63,792 nucleotides of DNA from an uncultured Bacteroidales bacterium (GCA_902792895.1 CADBBK010000029.1:1-63792), one strand, 5' to 3'; positions 35,229 to 44,946 are shown, counted from the stretch's first letter. Numbers and translations: made by a program. The notes: generated by a model from the letters alone, not told the origin.

Positions 35229-36077
35229 ATGAACATAAGCAAAATACTGGTGCGTGCCTATTGTGTGCTGGAATTTATTGCGGCACTTCTCGTCACAGCA
35301 CTAGTGATCGGCATGCGCGTGGCTGACCCGATTCATGACCGTGCCGAGTACCTCGACTATTGGGGGATGGGGCTGATCGGGTTGGCATGGATGTTCTTCA
35401 TCAGCTTGCCCGTCATCCTTATCTATCTCATCTCGCTGGTGCGTGCCATCCCGTTGCGCACCATCAGGCAGAAGGCCATGCTCGCCATCCACGTGCTCAA
35501 TGTGGCCTTATGGGTGGCTTTCTACCTCGTCCTGCCCAGGGCAGAGCCCTGCACTGCTGCCGAGATGGAACGCCATTACATCTCCCATCAAGACCAGATC
35601 CATGACCTGATTGCCTATACCAAATCGTGCCTGAACGACTCTACTGCCCTCCATTACGAGATCAAGCATGGTGGTGACACAGCACTCAGTGCCGACAACT
35701 TTGGCGGCCAGTGGAATTTCTACCTTGATGACAAGGACTCGGTGCTGCTGATCACCGGCATCACACACGCACAATTTGACACCATCACTGCCATGATGAA
35801 GAAAGCAGGAGTTACGGGCCTTGATATCAACCGGGGCGGCTACAACCGCAAGTCCAGCCTCGTCTACCGTTACTATGGCTCCACAAGCTATGAGTACGTC
35901 ATCAACCACGACCTCTCACAGCAGGTTGACACCACCGGAGGCCCGCTGGGCGACCTGCAGGACATCGCCTATAACGACAGTATCCATTTCCAGAGCCTGG
36001 GCGGTCTCGTGTGGCACGGTTTCCCCGACCACAATCAATACAACAAGAGGAGGCAAAGAGCAGTCAATGCTCAGTGA
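35229..36077 (+). CDS. Membrane protein of unknown function
   Basis: 282 residues. Three membrane segments occupy about 8-28, 45-70 and 84-102. An exported or cytoplasmic domain of about 170 residues follows, beginning AEPCTAAEMERHY. I recognise no catalytic motif. It is convergent with miaA, 20 bp apart. Confidence 0.7.
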   Translation: MNISKILVRAYCVLEFIAALLVTALVIGMRVADPIHDRAEYLDYWGMGLIGLAWMFFISLPVILIYLISLVRAIPLRTIRQKAMLAIHVLNVALWVAFYLVLPRAEPCTAAEMERHYISHQDQIHDLIAYTKSCLNDSTALHYEIKHGGDTALSADNFGGQWNFYLDDKDSVLLITGITHAQFDTITAMMKKAGVTGLDINRGGYNRKSSLVYRYYGSTSYEYVINHDLSQQVDTTGGPLGDLQDIAYNDSIHFQSLGGLVWHGFPDHNQYNKRRQRAVNAQ

Positions 36078-36097
36078 ATCCCTCCATCGTTGACATT

Positions 36098-37042
36098 TTA
36101 ATATTGGTTGTCCTTGTTGTCTGACCGGGCATTGGCGATGGCGAGGACACGGGCGGTGAAGTCGTCGGGCGGGAGGGTGCAGGAGAGCCAGTGGATGGGC
36201 GTGCCGCGCTTCTCCATGCCGCGGAACCAGGTCATCTGCCGCTTGGCAAACTGGTGGATGGCGATCTCCAACTGGCGGAACATCTCCTCCTCGCTCAACT
36301 GCCCGATGACATACTGGGTGACAAACTTATATTCCAGGCCGTAGTAAATCAGGTCCTCGGGGTCGATGCCTTCATTGATGAGGCGCCTCACCTCGTCGAC
36401 CATGCCCTCGTCGAGTCGTGCCCGCAGGCGGCGGCTGATGCGTTCTCGCCGTGTGTCGCGGTCCACTTCGACACCGATGACCAGCGCGTTCTTCATCGGG
36501 TGGGGCTCGGTGAGGGCCTTGAGTTCGGGGTGCTGTTCGTAGTAGCGGCAGATTTCTATGGCGCGTGTGGCGCGCTGCACCGTGTCGATGTCACTGTTGT
36601 TGCGCAGGGTTTTCATCGTCTTGAGCAGGGCTGTGAGTTCCTCGAGCGACTTGCCCGCCAGCTCGGCCCGCAACGCCTCGTCGCGTGGCACTGGCGGCAG
36701 TTTGATGCCTTTGACGACAGTTTCGACATACATGCCCGTGCCGCCGCACATGATGACGGGCTTGCCGCGCCCGCGTATGTCGTCGTAAACCCGCTCAAAA
36801 TCCTCCAGAAACTCATACAGGCTGTAGCGATAGCCCGCAGGGCGGATGTCGATGAGATGATAGGGCACGCCGTCATACTCGGCCAGGTCTTTGCCTGTGC
36901 CGATGTCCATGCCACAGTAGATCTGGCGAGAGTCGGCGCTGATGATCTCACCGCCAATCGCCTTAGCCAGATGCACTGCCCGCGACGTCTTACCCGTCGC
37001 CGTCGGCCCCGTCACCACAAAAAACACATCCCTGTAATCCAT
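36098..37042 (-). CDS. miaA: tRNA dimethylallyltransferase
   Basis: Adds a dimethylallyl group to A37 of tRNAs reading U-starting codons. 314 residues. P-loop VTGPTATGKTSRAV at the N-terminus, SADSRQIYCGMDIGTGK next, GGTGMYVETVVKG and the late FAKRQMTWFRGM are all diagnostic. It follows bcp and the dipeptidyl peptidase gene on the same strand with about 30-bp gaps, so the three may be cotranscribed. Confidence 0.96.
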   Translation of the reverse strand: MDYRDVFFVVTGPTATGKTSRAVHLAKAIGGEIISADSRQIYCGMDIGTGKDLAEYDGVPYHLIDIRPAGYRYSLYEFLEDFERVYDDIRGRGKPVIMCGGTGMYVETVVKGIKLPPVPRDEALRAELAGKSLEELTALLKTMKTLRNNSDIDTVQRATRAIEICRYYEQHPELKALTEPHPMKNALVIGVEVDRDTRRERISRRLRARLDEGMVDEVRRLINEGIDPEDLIYYGLEYKFVTQYVIGQLSEEEMFRQLEIAIHQFAKRQMTWFRGMEKRGTPIHWLSCTLPPDDFTARVLAIANARSDNKDNQY

Positions 37043-37073
37043 CCGTCCTGTTGATAGATTTTGTCCAGTCAGT

Positions 37074-39242
37074 TTACTTCAGGTACTGGTCGTAGAACTC
37101 CAGGGCGCGCTTGTAGACCACATAGCGGGCAGAGCAGTCGCGGATGCTGTGGTTCATGTTGGGGAACACCATCATGTCACACGTGCGGTTCATGTCCACC
37201 AGTTTGGACACGTACTGCATCGAGTTGACGATGTGGACATTGTCGTCGGCGCTGCCGAACATGATGAGCACGCGGCCCTTGAGGTTCTCGGCACGGTTGA
37301 GCGGGAAGTTGCTGTAGCCCTCGGGGTTCTCCTGGGGTGTGCGCATGTAGCGCTCGGTGTAGATGCTGTCATAGAAGCGCCACGTCGTCACGGGGGCGAT
37401 GCTCACGCCGCAGGCATAGTTGCTGCCGGGTTCGCTCATCGCCATCAGCGTCTGGAAACCGCCGTAGCTCCAACCCATGATGCCGATGTGGTCAGCATCC
37501 ACCCAGGGCTGCTGCGCCATGTAGTTGGCGGCAGCAACGGCATCTTCGGTCTCATATTTGCCCAGGTTCAGGTAGGTGATGGACTCAAATTCCTTGCCAC
37601 GGAATCCTGTGCCGCGACTGTCCACCTCACACACGATGTAGCCCTGGGTGGCAAAGTACTGCTCCCAGCCCATGCGCCAACGGTTGACCACCTCCTGTGA
37701 GCCGGGGCCGTTGTAGTGCTCCATGATGACGGGATACTTCTTGTTTGGGTCGAAGTCTACGGGCTTAATCATATAACCATTAAGCAGATAGCCGTTGCAC
37801 TCCACGGTCAAAAATTCCTTCTTGGGAACGTCCACGGCAGAATAGCGCTGGGCATATTCCTCGTTCAACTGCAGGTCGCGCACACGCTTGCCGTTGCGGT
37901 CAAAGATGCGGTACTGGTTAGGCGTCTGAGCATCGCTGTAACAACCCACGTAATAGCTAAAGTCTCCGTTGAAGATTGCCGATGCAGTTCCTTGTCCGTC
38001 AGCGGTTGACGGCGCCAGGCGTTTTACCTTTCCCTTGGCATCTACATACTCGACAACACGGTTGAGCGGGCCGCATGAGGCCTGATAGTAGAAACGCTTG
38101 GTCGCCTTGTCGTAGCCGTAGAATTGTGAGATGATGCGGTTGTTGTCGTTGGTGAGTTGGCGCATCAGGTTGCCCTCCAGGTCATACTGGTAGAGCTGCA
38201 TGTAGCCAGAGCGCTCGCTGGGAATGACAAAGAAGTTGTCCTCGTACTGCACCTGCTGTGACGTCTCGGCGTCCACCCAGGTGTCCGACGTCTCGTGATA
38301 AACCTCCTTGGCAGCACCCGTCACGGGATTGACTGCATAGATGCGCAGGTCGTTCTGGTGGCGGTTCAAGCGCTGCACCATCAGTCGCTGCGGGTCGGGG
38401 CTGAAGGTGATGTGGCACACGTAGTCTTCCTCGTCCAGCGGCACATTGAGCTGCTTGAGCGTTCCGTCAATCACGTCATAGCAGTGGACGGTGACGATGG
38501 AGTTCTTCTCGCCGGCAACGGGGTACTTGAAGTCATAGCGGCCGGGGTAGAGGGCATACTCGTCCTTGGGATTGCAGGTGCCCTGGTAGATGACCATCGA
38601 AGCCATTTTCACCTGGCTCTCGTCCCAGCGCAGGAAGGCCAGCGAGCGGCTGTCGCTCGACCAGTTCAGGGTGTTGAGCATACCCAGTTCCTCCTGATAG
38701 ACCCAGTCGGGAACGCCATAGATGATGTTGTTCTTCTTGCCGTCGCGGGTCACCTGCACGGTGGTGCCGTCAGCCAGGTTGCGCACAAACACGTTGTTGT
38801 CCTTGACATAGGCCACGCGCTTGCCGTCGGGCGAGAGGGTGGCGATTTCCTCACCGCCGCCATCGCTCAGGGCCTTCATGGTCTTGTTCTTCAGGTCATA
38901 CACATAGTAGTCGGCGCTGAAACTGTAGCGGTAGATCTCCTGCGAATTGTTCCACAGCAGCACATAGGCACCGTCGGCGGTCACCTCAAAGTCGTCCCAG
39001 CCCGTTACCATCTCGTTGCTGGTATCCACCAACACGCTCTCGTCGCCCTTGGCATAGCTGATGCGGTTGATGGCGTTGCCGTTGTCGCTCAGACGATAGA
39101 AGTAACGGCCGTCGCTCTTGGAGGGCTGCATGGCCCCGATGCCGCGGGGCGAGCTGCCGCGCAACACACATTCCTCAAGCGTCAGTGCGCCGGCGCTCAT
39201 GGCAAGCACCAGCATTGCGAGTGTAAAAACTATCTTTTTCAT
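37074..39242 (-). CDS. Dipeptidyl peptidase IV (S9B)
   Basis: A 722-residue secreted serine peptidase that removes X-Pro dipeptides. Signal peptide MKKIVFTLAMLVLAMSAGA; beta-propeller at about 35-465; alpha/beta hydrolase domain at about 470-722. Catalytic Ser is in GIMGWSYGGFQ and His in FPNMNHSIRD; the Asp is expected in GSADDNVH. Probably periplasmic and used in peptide scavenging. Confidence 0.95.
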   Translation of the reverse strand: MKKIVFTLAMLVLAMSAGALTLEECVLRGSSPRGIGAMQPSKSDGRYFYRLSDNGNAINRISYAKGDESVLVDTSNEMVTGWDDFEVTADGAYVLLWNNSQEIYRYSFSADYYVYDLKNKTMKALSDGGGEEIATLSPDGKRVAYVKDNNVFVRNLADGTTVQVTRDGKKNNIIYGVPDWVYQEELGMLNTLNWSSDSRSLAFLRWDESQVKMASMVIYQGTCNPKDEYALYPGRYDFKYPVAGEKNSIVTVHCYDVIDGTLKQLNVPLDEEDYVCHITFSPDPQRLMVQRLNRHQNDLRIYAVNPVTGAAKEVYHETSDTWVDAETSQQVQYEDNFFVIPSERSGYMQLYQYDLEGNLMRQLTNDNNRIISQFYGYDKATKRFYYQASCGPLNRVVEYVDAKGKVKRLAPSTADGQGTASAIFNGDFSYYVGCYSDAQTPNQYRIFDRNGKRVRDLQLNEEYAQRYSAVDVPKKEFLTVECNGYLLNGYMIKPVDFDPNKKYPVIMEHYNGPGSQEVVNRWRMGWEQYFATQGYIVCEVDSRGTGFRGKEFESITYLNLGKYETEDAVAAANYMAQQPWVDADHIGIMGWSYGGFQTLMAMSEPGSNYACGVSIAPVTTWRFYDSIYTERYMRTPQENPEGYSNFPLNRAENLKGRVLIMFGSADDNVHIVNSMQYVSKLVDMNRTCDMMVFPNMNHSIRDCSARYVVYKRALEFYDQYLK

Positions 39243-39272
39243 ATCGTGTCCTGTCTGGTTTTGTCTAATATC

Positions 39273-39731
39273 CTACAGCTCCAATGCTAGAATCTGATTG
39301 GCGCTGTCCTTGGTGTTCACTTTCTCGATGATGTGCTTGACGATGCCCTGCTCGTCGATGATGAAGGTGGTGCGCACGGTGCCCATGTAGGTGCGGCCGG
39401 CCATCTTCTTCTCGCGCCACACGCCGAAGGCTTGGTTCAGGCTCGTGTCCACGTCGGCAATGAGCGGGAAGGGGAGGCTGTATTTCTCGGCAAACTTCTG
39501 GTGGCTCTTGGCGCTGTCCTTGCTCACGCCCAGCAGCGCATAGCCTGCGCGTTTCAGCGCGCCATAGCCGTCAGACAGGCTGCAGGCCTCGGCGGTGCAG
39601 CCCGGGGTATTGTCCTTCGGGTAAAAGTAAATGATGAGTTTCTTGCCTGCAAAGTCGCTGGCTTTCACCTCGTTGCCGTTCATGTCAAGGCCCAGGTTCT
39701 CGGGAATCTTATCTCCAATCTTCATGTCCAA
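39273..39731 (-). CDS. bcp: Thiol peroxidase Bcp (peroxiredoxin)
   Basis: 152 residues of the AhpC/TSA-like Bcp subgroup, reducing peroxides with electrons from thioredoxin. The peroxidatic Cys lies in YPKDNTPGCTAEACSLSD, with the resolving Cys five residues on. Arg in GRTYMGTVRTTFIID completes the site. First of the likely bcp-peptidase-miaA unit. Confidence 0.93.
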   Translation of the reverse strand: MDMKIGDKIPENLGLDMNGNEVKASDFAGKKLIIYFYPKDNTPGCTAEACSLSDGYGALKRAGYALLGVSKDSAKSHQKFAEKYSLPFPLIADVDTSLNQAFGVWREKKMAGRTYMGTVRTTFIIDEQGIVKHIIEKVNTKDSANQILALEL

Positions 39732-39950
39732 TTGTTTTATTGAGTGATTAATCCCACAAATTTACAACTTTTTCTTGAACCCTTGTCTTTCATCCCCATT
39801 TTTCCGCACAAATCCTCGTCTTGCCACTGCCGTTTCTGCCACCGTTCGTGGCTGGTCCCATTAGTTCGGCTCCTCCTGTCTTTTCCGTTAATTTTTATAA
39901 AATAAATCAGTTAATTGCCCTTGATGCTTGCACACCTTATAAAAAAGAAG

Positions 39951-39958
39951 TAATTTTG
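39951..39958 (+). promoter_or_regulatory. -7 box for bamD-rpoZ
   Basis: TAATTTTG, 9 bp before the ATG at 39967 and 30 bp before the preferred start at 39988. Confidence 0.65.
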
Positions 39959-39987
39959 CGGGCTAAATGCGCAAAATCGACTGTTTG

Positions 39988-40794
39988 ATGATTAAAAGAT
40001 TGACGATACTAGTAGCGGCCGCTTGTGTATTGGTGGGCTGTGGCGAGTACAACAAGGTCATGAAGAGCAATGACCTTGAATACAAGTACGCCTATGCCAA
40101 GAAGGCGTTTGAGAACAAGCGCTATGCCCAGGCCTATACCATCCTGACCGACCTCGTGCCGGTATTCAGGGGAACACCCTACGCCGAGGAGTCGCTCTAC
40201 TTGCTGGGACTGAGTTACTACGAGAACAAGGACTACGTCAACTCAGGCGCCTATTTCAAGCAGTACTACCAGCGTTATCCCCGTGGACAGTATGCCGAGC
40301 TGGCCCGTTTCTATGCCGGCTACGGTTTCTACCTGGATTCTCCCGATGCTCAGCTGGACCAGACCGAGACCATCCGCGCCATGGAGGAATTGCAGGCTTT
40401 CCTGGACTACTTCCCCAAGAGCGACAAGGTGTCGATTGCCCAGAGTGCCGTGTTTGAGCTGCAGGATAAGTTGGTGCTCAAGGAGTTGCAGAACGCCACC
40501 CTCTACTACAACCTGGGTAACTACATGGGCAACAACTATGAGAGTGCCGTGATCACCGCCCAGAACGCCATCAAGTCCTATCCCTACAGCAAGTACAAGG
40601 AAGAACTTGAGATGCTCGTGCTCAGGGCCCGCTACCGCGAGGCTGTCGAGAGTGTCGTGGAGAAGAAGATGGACCGTTTCCGCACCGTCATCGACGAGTA
40701 CTACTCGTTTATCAACGACTACCCCGATAGCAAGATGCGCAAGGAAGCCGACAACATTTTCAAGATTGCCAACAAGTACGTCAACGGCAATTAA
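39988..40794 (+). CDS. bamD: Outer-membrane assembly lipoprotein BamD
   Basis: Part of the BAM complex that folds outer-membrane barrels. 268 residues from MIKRLTILVAAACVLVGC; the lipobox is LVGC. The rest is TPR-like helices: AKKAFENKRYAQAYTILTDLV, YLLGLSYYENKDYVNSGAYFKQYYQRYP and later repeats. Start chosen at 39988 because the ATG at 39967 would sit at the predicted transcription start. It is followed by rpoZ, a usual Bacteroidales order. Confidence 0.94.
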   Translation: MIKRLTILVAAACVLVGCGEYNKVMKSNDLEYKYAYAKKAFENKRYAQAYTILTDLVPVFRGTPYAEESLYLLGLSYYENKDYVNSGAYFKQYYQRYPRGQYAELARFYAGYGFYLDSPDAQLDQTETIRAMEELQAFLDYFPKSDKVSIAQSAVFELQDKLVLKELQNATLYYNLGNYMGNNYESAVITAQNAIKSYPYSKYKEELEMLVLRARYREAVESVVEKKMDRFRTVIDEYYSFINDYPDSKMRKEADNIFKIANKYVNGN

Positions 40795-40842
40795 TGCAGA
40801 CAACAATCAACACATTACATTATAATATACTTCAAGTAAGAC

Positions 40843-41175
40843 ATGGATTACAAGAAAACCAACGCGCCACTTACCACTACTGTGCATGACATCATCGAGA
40901 TGGCTGAGCCCACGGGCAACATCTACGAGACCGTTTGCATCATCAGCAAGCGCGCCAACCAGATTGCCGCCCAGATGAAGGAAGACCTTGAGGATAAACT
41001 TAATGAGTTTGCTACTCTTAACGACAACCTTGAGGAGATCAGCGAGAACCGCGAGCAGATTGAGATCTCGAAGTATTACGAGAAGCTGCCCAAGCCCACG
41101 TTGATCGCGACCCAGGAATACCTGGATGACAAACTGGCTTACCGCAACCTGGCTAAGGAAAAGGAAGATTTCTAA
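40843..41175 (+). CDS. rpoZ: RNA polymerase omega subunit (Bacteroidota type)
   Basis: 110 residues. The core YETVCIISKRANQIA is the omega signature. The phylum-specific C-terminal extension continues through EQIEISKYYEKLPKPTLIATQEYL. It assists RNA polymerase assembly around the beta-prime subunit. It lies 48 bp after bamD and ends at a strong terminator. Confidence 0.9.
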   Translation: MDYKKTNAPLTTTVHDIIEMAEPTGNIYETVCIISKRANQIAAQMKEDLEDKLNEFATLNDNLEEISENREQIEISKYYEKLPKPTLIATQEYLDDKLAYRNLAKEKEDF

Positions 41176-41200
41176 TGTAAAGAAGAATCCCGATGTAAAT

Positions 41201-41235
41201 CAACCGCGCCCATCCGTACAAGATGGGCGCGGTTG
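41201..41235 (+). terminator. bamD-rpoZ terminator
   Basis: CAACCGCGCCCATC and GATGGGCGCGGTTG form a perfect 14-bp stem, followed by TTTGTGT. The rest of 41236-41414 holds nothing I can support. Confidence 0.8.
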
Positions 41236-41414
41236 TTTGTGTAAGGTGAACAGTGATGGTGATAATAGGTCTTCTCGGCGCTAGAAAAATAGGAGCAACT
41301 GTCACTTTGATGATTGTTGCAAGTATAAACAACTTGATGAATATCAAAGGGAAAGCCAATAAAGCCTCCAAAACCGTGTAAAAATATAAAGAAGCCTCAA
41401 TGTCGTGAAAGGCG

Positions 41415-42125
41415 TCAGTCGAGACGGGCAGCAGCGAGGGTGAACAGGGAGACGGTGGTGCCAGGAATTTGTTTTAATAGCGTGGCGCACACGGTGAGTG
41501 TCGAGCCTGTGGTGACCACGTCATCAACCAGCAGGATGTGTTTGCCTGCCAGTCGGCTGGCATGTTTTGTGTTCAAGACATAGTTGCCCTGGATGTTTTG
41601 CCAGCGTTCGAGGGCGCCTTTTCGGGTTTGGGTGGAGTGGGGGCGAACGGCCTTCAGCGCCTCGATGTAGGGTGTGCCGAGGGCATCGGCGATGCCGCGG
41701 GCCAGGTACTCGCTCTGGTTGTAGCCGCGGTGGGCCAGCTTGCTGCGGTGTAGTGGCACGGCAGTGACCACGTCGACGCCGTCAAAGAAGCGGCTCCCTT
41801 CCATGTCACGCACGGCGCGGGCGGTGAGCCATTTCCCCATTTTGGGCATTGAGTGGTACTTGATATCGTGCAGGATGCTGGCATAGGGCGAACCTTTCTC
41901 ATAGAAGAAATAGGCCGTTGCGCGTTCGATGGGCACCTTGCCGGCAAAGTGTTGCTCCATGGTGTTGAAATCCACCTCTTCATATCGGGTGCGTGGCAGG
42001 GCCGCAAGACATGCGCGGCACAACCATCGCTCGTCCCCGTCGAGGGCGTTGCCGCACACGGGACACAGGCGTGGCATCACCACGTCGGCCGTAGCGCCCA
42101 ACCATTGTTTAATCGTCTTCCACAT
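41415..42125 (-). CDS. ComF-family phosphoribosyltransferase-like protein
   Basis: 236 residues. An N-terminal Cys pair/zinc-like segment CPVCGNAL...CRACLAAL precedes a PRTase domain with the PRPP motif ILLVDDVVTTGSTL and the conserved RGYNQSEYLARGIA. ComF proteins are linked to DNA uptake in some bacteria; the role in Bacteroidota is not settled. It overlaps recX by 17 bp. Confidence 0.9.
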   Translation of the reverse strand: MWKTIKQWLGATADVVMPRLCPVCGNALDGDERWLCRACLAALPRTRYEEVDFNTMEQHFAGKVPIERATAYFFYEKGSPYASILHDIKYHSMPKMGKWLTARAVRDMEGSRFFDGVDVVTAVPLHRSKLAHRGYNQSEYLARGIADALGTPYIEALKAVRPHSTQTRKGALERWQNIQGNYVLNTKHASRLAGKHILLVDDVVTTGSTLTVCATLLKQIPGTTVSLFTLAAARLD

Positions 42126-42600
42126 CGAGCCGGGTCACTATTTTGACACATTCGCTGGCCAGTGCTGTCTCAAAACCCCTTGATGCGGCGAAGCGCATCA
42201 TCGCTGCCCATGCGGCACGAGGCTCACGGTCCTTGACGGTGCGCCACTTGGCTTGCAGCAGTTCGATAAGGCGTTGTCGGTACTGGCCGTCGTCAATGGC
42301 GGTCATGGCGGCATCGATGGCTGGTACAGGGATGCCTTTCTGCCGCAGTTGGTAAGCGATTTTGATTCTTCCCCAGCCGTTGAAGGCGAAGCGGTCCTTG
42401 ACAAATGCCCTGGCAAAGCGTTCCTCGTTGAGGAAACCCTGTTCGATGAGCTGGCGCACCACCTGGTCAGTATTGCTGGCGCTCAGCCCCCATTTGACCA
42501 ACTTGTCGCGGATGTCACCGGGTGCCTGCTCGCTGCGGGCGCACAGGGCGGCGGCACGGTTCAGGGCTTGGGCGGCGGTGAGTGGGCGACGGTTATTCAT
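42109..42600 (-). CDS. recX: Regulatory protein RecX
   Basis: 163 residues built from three-helix repeats: ALNRAAALCARSEQAPGDIRDKL, VVRQLIEQGFLNEERFARAFV and GRIKIAYQLRQKGI. RecX restrains RecA filaments. It is not next to recA (26 kb) but sits between a patatin gene and comF, overlapping both (8 and 17 bp), so translation is probably coupled. Confidence 0.88.
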   Translation of the reverse strand: MNNRRPLTAAQALNRAAALCARSEQAPGDIRDKLVKWGLSASNTDQVVRQLIEQGFLNEERFARAFVKDRFAFNGWGRIKIAYQLRQKGIPVPAIDAAMTAIDDGQYRQRLIELLQAKWRTVKDREPRAAWAAMMRFAASRGFETALASECVKIVTRLDVEDD

Positions 42601-43489
42601 CGGGGGTGGGAGCGTCGGCTGGCTGTTCGTCGTGGGCCAGGAATTTCTTGAGGTCGTCGAGCCGTTGCAGTGCCTCGTCGCGGCCCTGCTGATAGACGCG
42701 GTTCATCTCGGCTGCATCATGTGTCGTGCGGCTCACGTTCAGCGGCTTGAGGGGGCGGAACACAAATGCGTTGCCCTCGCGCTCCTGTTCGCGCACCAGT
42801 TGCAGCTGCTGGTTATACAAGGCGGGGCGGTGTTTCAGTGCCTCGATGACTTTGGGCCACTTGCGCAGCAGCGGCTTCATCAGCCACATGCCGTGCTCGG
42901 CGGTCTTGCGGTAACCCTCCTCGCGGGTGAGAATGACCACGTTGCGCTGATATCCCTTGTCTATCATGAACTGCAGGGGGATGGAGTCGGCCAGGCCGCC
43001 ATCCAGCAGTAGGTGTCCGCCCACCTCGACGGGCTGGGCCACAACAGGCATCGACGCCGACGCACGTATCCATTCAAAGAAGTCTTCATCCACATGCGTC
43101 AGCCGTTGGTACACGCCCTGTCCCGTGTTCACGTCAAAGCACACCGCATAGCACTCCATGGGTGAGTCCTCGAACACGTTGTAGTCAAACACGTCGTAGT
43201 GTTTCGGCACCAGTTTGTAAGCAAAGTGGGCATTATAGTAGTTGCCGGTCTTGAGCAGTGACATGAGGCCGCTGTAGCGCTTGTCCTTGGAAAACCGCAC
43301 GTTGTAGCGCAGGGCACGGCCTGCCTGGTGCGACTTGTAGTTGCAGCCGAAGGCGATACCCGCCGACACGCCTACCATGCCGTCGAGATAGATATGATTC
43401 TCCATGAGCACGTCGAGGATGCCGCAGGTGTACATGCCGCGCATGCCCCCGCCTTCCAGAACGATGCCCGTTTTAGTATTGTCCATCAT
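42593..43489 (-). CDS. Patatin-like phospholipase
   Basis: A 298-residue lipid acyl hydrolase. The oxyanion hole GGGMRGMY, nucleophile Ser in VGVSAG and the catalytic Asp in DGGLADS form the Ser-Asp dyad. There is no signal peptide or beta-barrel, so it is cytoplasmic or membrane-associated. The ATG at 43489 (or 43486) is chosen because the promoter TATATTTG lies just upstream; an in-frame ATG at 43519 would lie in the untranscribed or immediate start region. Confidence 0.9.
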   Translation of the reverse strand: MMDNTKTGIVLEGGGMRGMYTCGILDVLMENHIYLDGMVGVSAGIAFGCNYKSHQAGRALRYNVRFSKDKRYSGLMSLLKTGNYYNAHFAYKLVPKHYDVFDYNVFEDSPMECYAVCFDVNTGQGVYQRLTHVDEDFFEWIRASASMPVVAQPVEVGGHLLLDGGLADSIPLQFMIDKGYQRNVVILTREEGYRKTAEHGMWLMKPLLRKWPKVIEALKHRPALYNQQLQLVREQEREGNAFVFRPLKPLNVSRTTHDAAEMNRVYQQGRDEALQRLDDLKKFLAHDEQPADAPTPDE

Positions 43490-43516
43490 CTTGTTGTAGC
43501 GTTTGATTTTGTGTTG

Positions 43517-43524
43517 CAAATATA
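43517..43524 (-). promoter_or_regulatory. -7 box for the patatin-recX-comF operon
   Basis: TATATTTG on the minus strand, 28 bp before the ATG at 43489. Confidence 0.65.
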
Positions 43525-43676
43525 ATGTTTTTTCTTGATTTCCTCCCTATTTTGGCAGGATAAATACCTGTTAGAGGGTATGTTTACAAGTTTTTTTGAA
43601 TTTTCTTGTCGCGTTTTATCGGTCAACCGCAGGATTTTTGCTAATTTCGCCCATCTTTTCAACCTCTAATAGTGTT

Positions 43677-44333
43677 ATGACAAAAAAAATTGATACCTTA
43701 CTTGCCGAAAAGTTGATGCGAATCAATGCCATCAAGTTACAGCCCGATAGCCCGTTTACCTGGGCAACCGGTTGGCAATCACCGATATATACTGACCTGC
43801 GCATGACGCTGTCCTACCCCGAGGTGCGCAACCTCATCAAGGTGGAGATGGCCCGCATGATCATGGAAAACTATGGCAGTGCCGAGGTTATCGCCGGCAT
43901 CGCCACGGGTGCAATCGCCCATGGTGCGCTGGTAGCCGACTCGCTGGCCATGCCGTTTGTCTATGTCCGCTCCACCCCCAAGGACCACGGCCTTGAGAAC
44001 CTCATCGAGGGCGATATCAAGCCCGGCCAGCAGGTTGTCCTCATCGAGGACCAACTCTCGACCGGCAACAATTGCATGAAGTGCCTCAACACCGTGCGCG
44101 AGGCGGGTGGTATCGTGCTGGGAGCAGTGGTCATCTTCGACTACCAGTTCTCGCAGGCTGCCAAAGCCCTCCACCGCGCCAAGCTGCCCTACATCACGCT
44201 CAGCAACTTTGACAGGATGCTCGATGTGGCCATCGACAGCGGACGCCTCTCGCAGGCCGATGCCGACGTGCTGCAGCAGTGGCACAATGACCCCGAAAAC
44301 TGGACACCTGCCGGATTTGGCGCAGTCGATTAA
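43677..44333 (+). CDS. pyrE: Orotate phosphoribosyltransferase
   Basis: Makes orotidine 5'-phosphate from orotate and PRPP in pyrimidine synthesis. 218 residues from MTKKIDTLLAEKL. FTWATGWQSPIYTDLR is the orotate region; YVRSTPKDHG is the catalytic loop; VVLIEDQLSTGNNC is the PRPP motif. The start at 43596 is rejected because the added residues are untypical and cross the probable promoter. A small SRPBCC gene follows 24 bp later. Confidence 0.95.
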   Translation: MTKKIDTLLAEKLMRINAIKLQPDSPFTWATGWQSPIYTDLRMTLSYPEVRNLIKVEMARMIMENYGSAEVIAGIATGAIAHGALVADSLAMPFVYVRSTPKDHGLENLIEGDIKPGQQVVLIEDQLSTGNNCMKCLNTVREAGGIVLGAVVIFDYQFSQAAKALHRAKLPYITLSNFDRMLDVAIDSGRLSQADADVLQQWHNDPENWTPAGFGAVD

Positions 44334-44357
44334 CAACCGAAATAACAGACAATAGAT

Positions 44358-44801
44358 ATGGATTCATTCAAAAGCACTCCGCATAGCATCGCCTGTGATG
44401 CCGACACCATCTATAGCAAACTCACCAATCCCTCCATCATCCAGCAGCAGCTCGAGGCCCATGCCGACAAACTCAACGACGAGGCCCGCGCCCAGCTCGA
44501 TGCCGTGAAGTTCACCCAGGACTCCATCTCCATCCAGTCACCGATGGGTGAGGTGACGCTGGCTCTGGACCCCGATAACTGCATCCCTGGCCAGCGCGTG
44601 GTCTATACGGCCTCGCAGTCACCTGTGCCCATCAACATGGTCGTGAATCTGGAGCAGCAGCCCGACGCCACGACGATGAGCACCGCCGAGTTGCAGCTGC
44701 AGCTGCCCTTCTTCGTGCGCAAGATGGTAGAGGGACAACTACGCGAGGGCGCCGACAAGTTCGGTGAACTGTTGGCCCACATCCCCTTCGATCGCCTGTG
44801 A
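44358..44801 (+). CDS. SRPBCC/START-like small protein
   Basis: 147 residues, without signal peptide. The pattern of N-terminal helix, beta-strands (ISIQSPMGEVTLAL, VVYTASQSPVPINMVVNL, TAELQLQLPFFV) and a long C-terminal helix fits the SRPBCC fold, which binds hydrophobic ligands. Pairing with pyrE is something I recall from related genomes. Function unknown. Confidence 0.7.
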   Translation: MDSFKSTPHSIACDADTIYSKLTNPSIIQQQLEAHADKLNDEARAQLDAVKFTQDSISIQSPMGEVTLALDPDNCIPGQRVVYTASQSPVPINMVVNLEQQPDATTMSTAELQLQLPFFVRKMVEGQLREGADKFGELLAHIPFDRL

Positions 44802-44858
44802 TACACTGCGGTGCGTCGCGAGGTTTTATACGACAGTAATCGTTAAATAACTATAAGG

Positions 44859-44888
44859 AAAAGTGCAATCGTTTGTGGTTGCACTTTT
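44859..44888 (+). terminator. pyrE operon terminator
   Basis: AAAAGTGCAA pairs with TTGCACTTTT, with T residues following. The next promoter begins 6 bp later. Confidence 0.8.
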
Positions 44889-44894
44889 TTGTGC

Positions 44895-44902
44895 TACCTT
44901 TG
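44895..44902 (+). promoter_or_regulatory. -7 box for the GHL10 gene
   Basis: TACCTTTG, 44 bp before the ATG at 44947. Confidence 0.7.
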
Positions 44903-44946
44903 TGGTGATAAATATATTTTAAGGATTAACCACAATTATTTAGGAT

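Noticed and set aside
41153-41371. A hydrophobic 72-residue minus-strand frame after rpoZ
   Set aside because: It runs through the rpoZ terminator and the end of rpoZ; no start signal.
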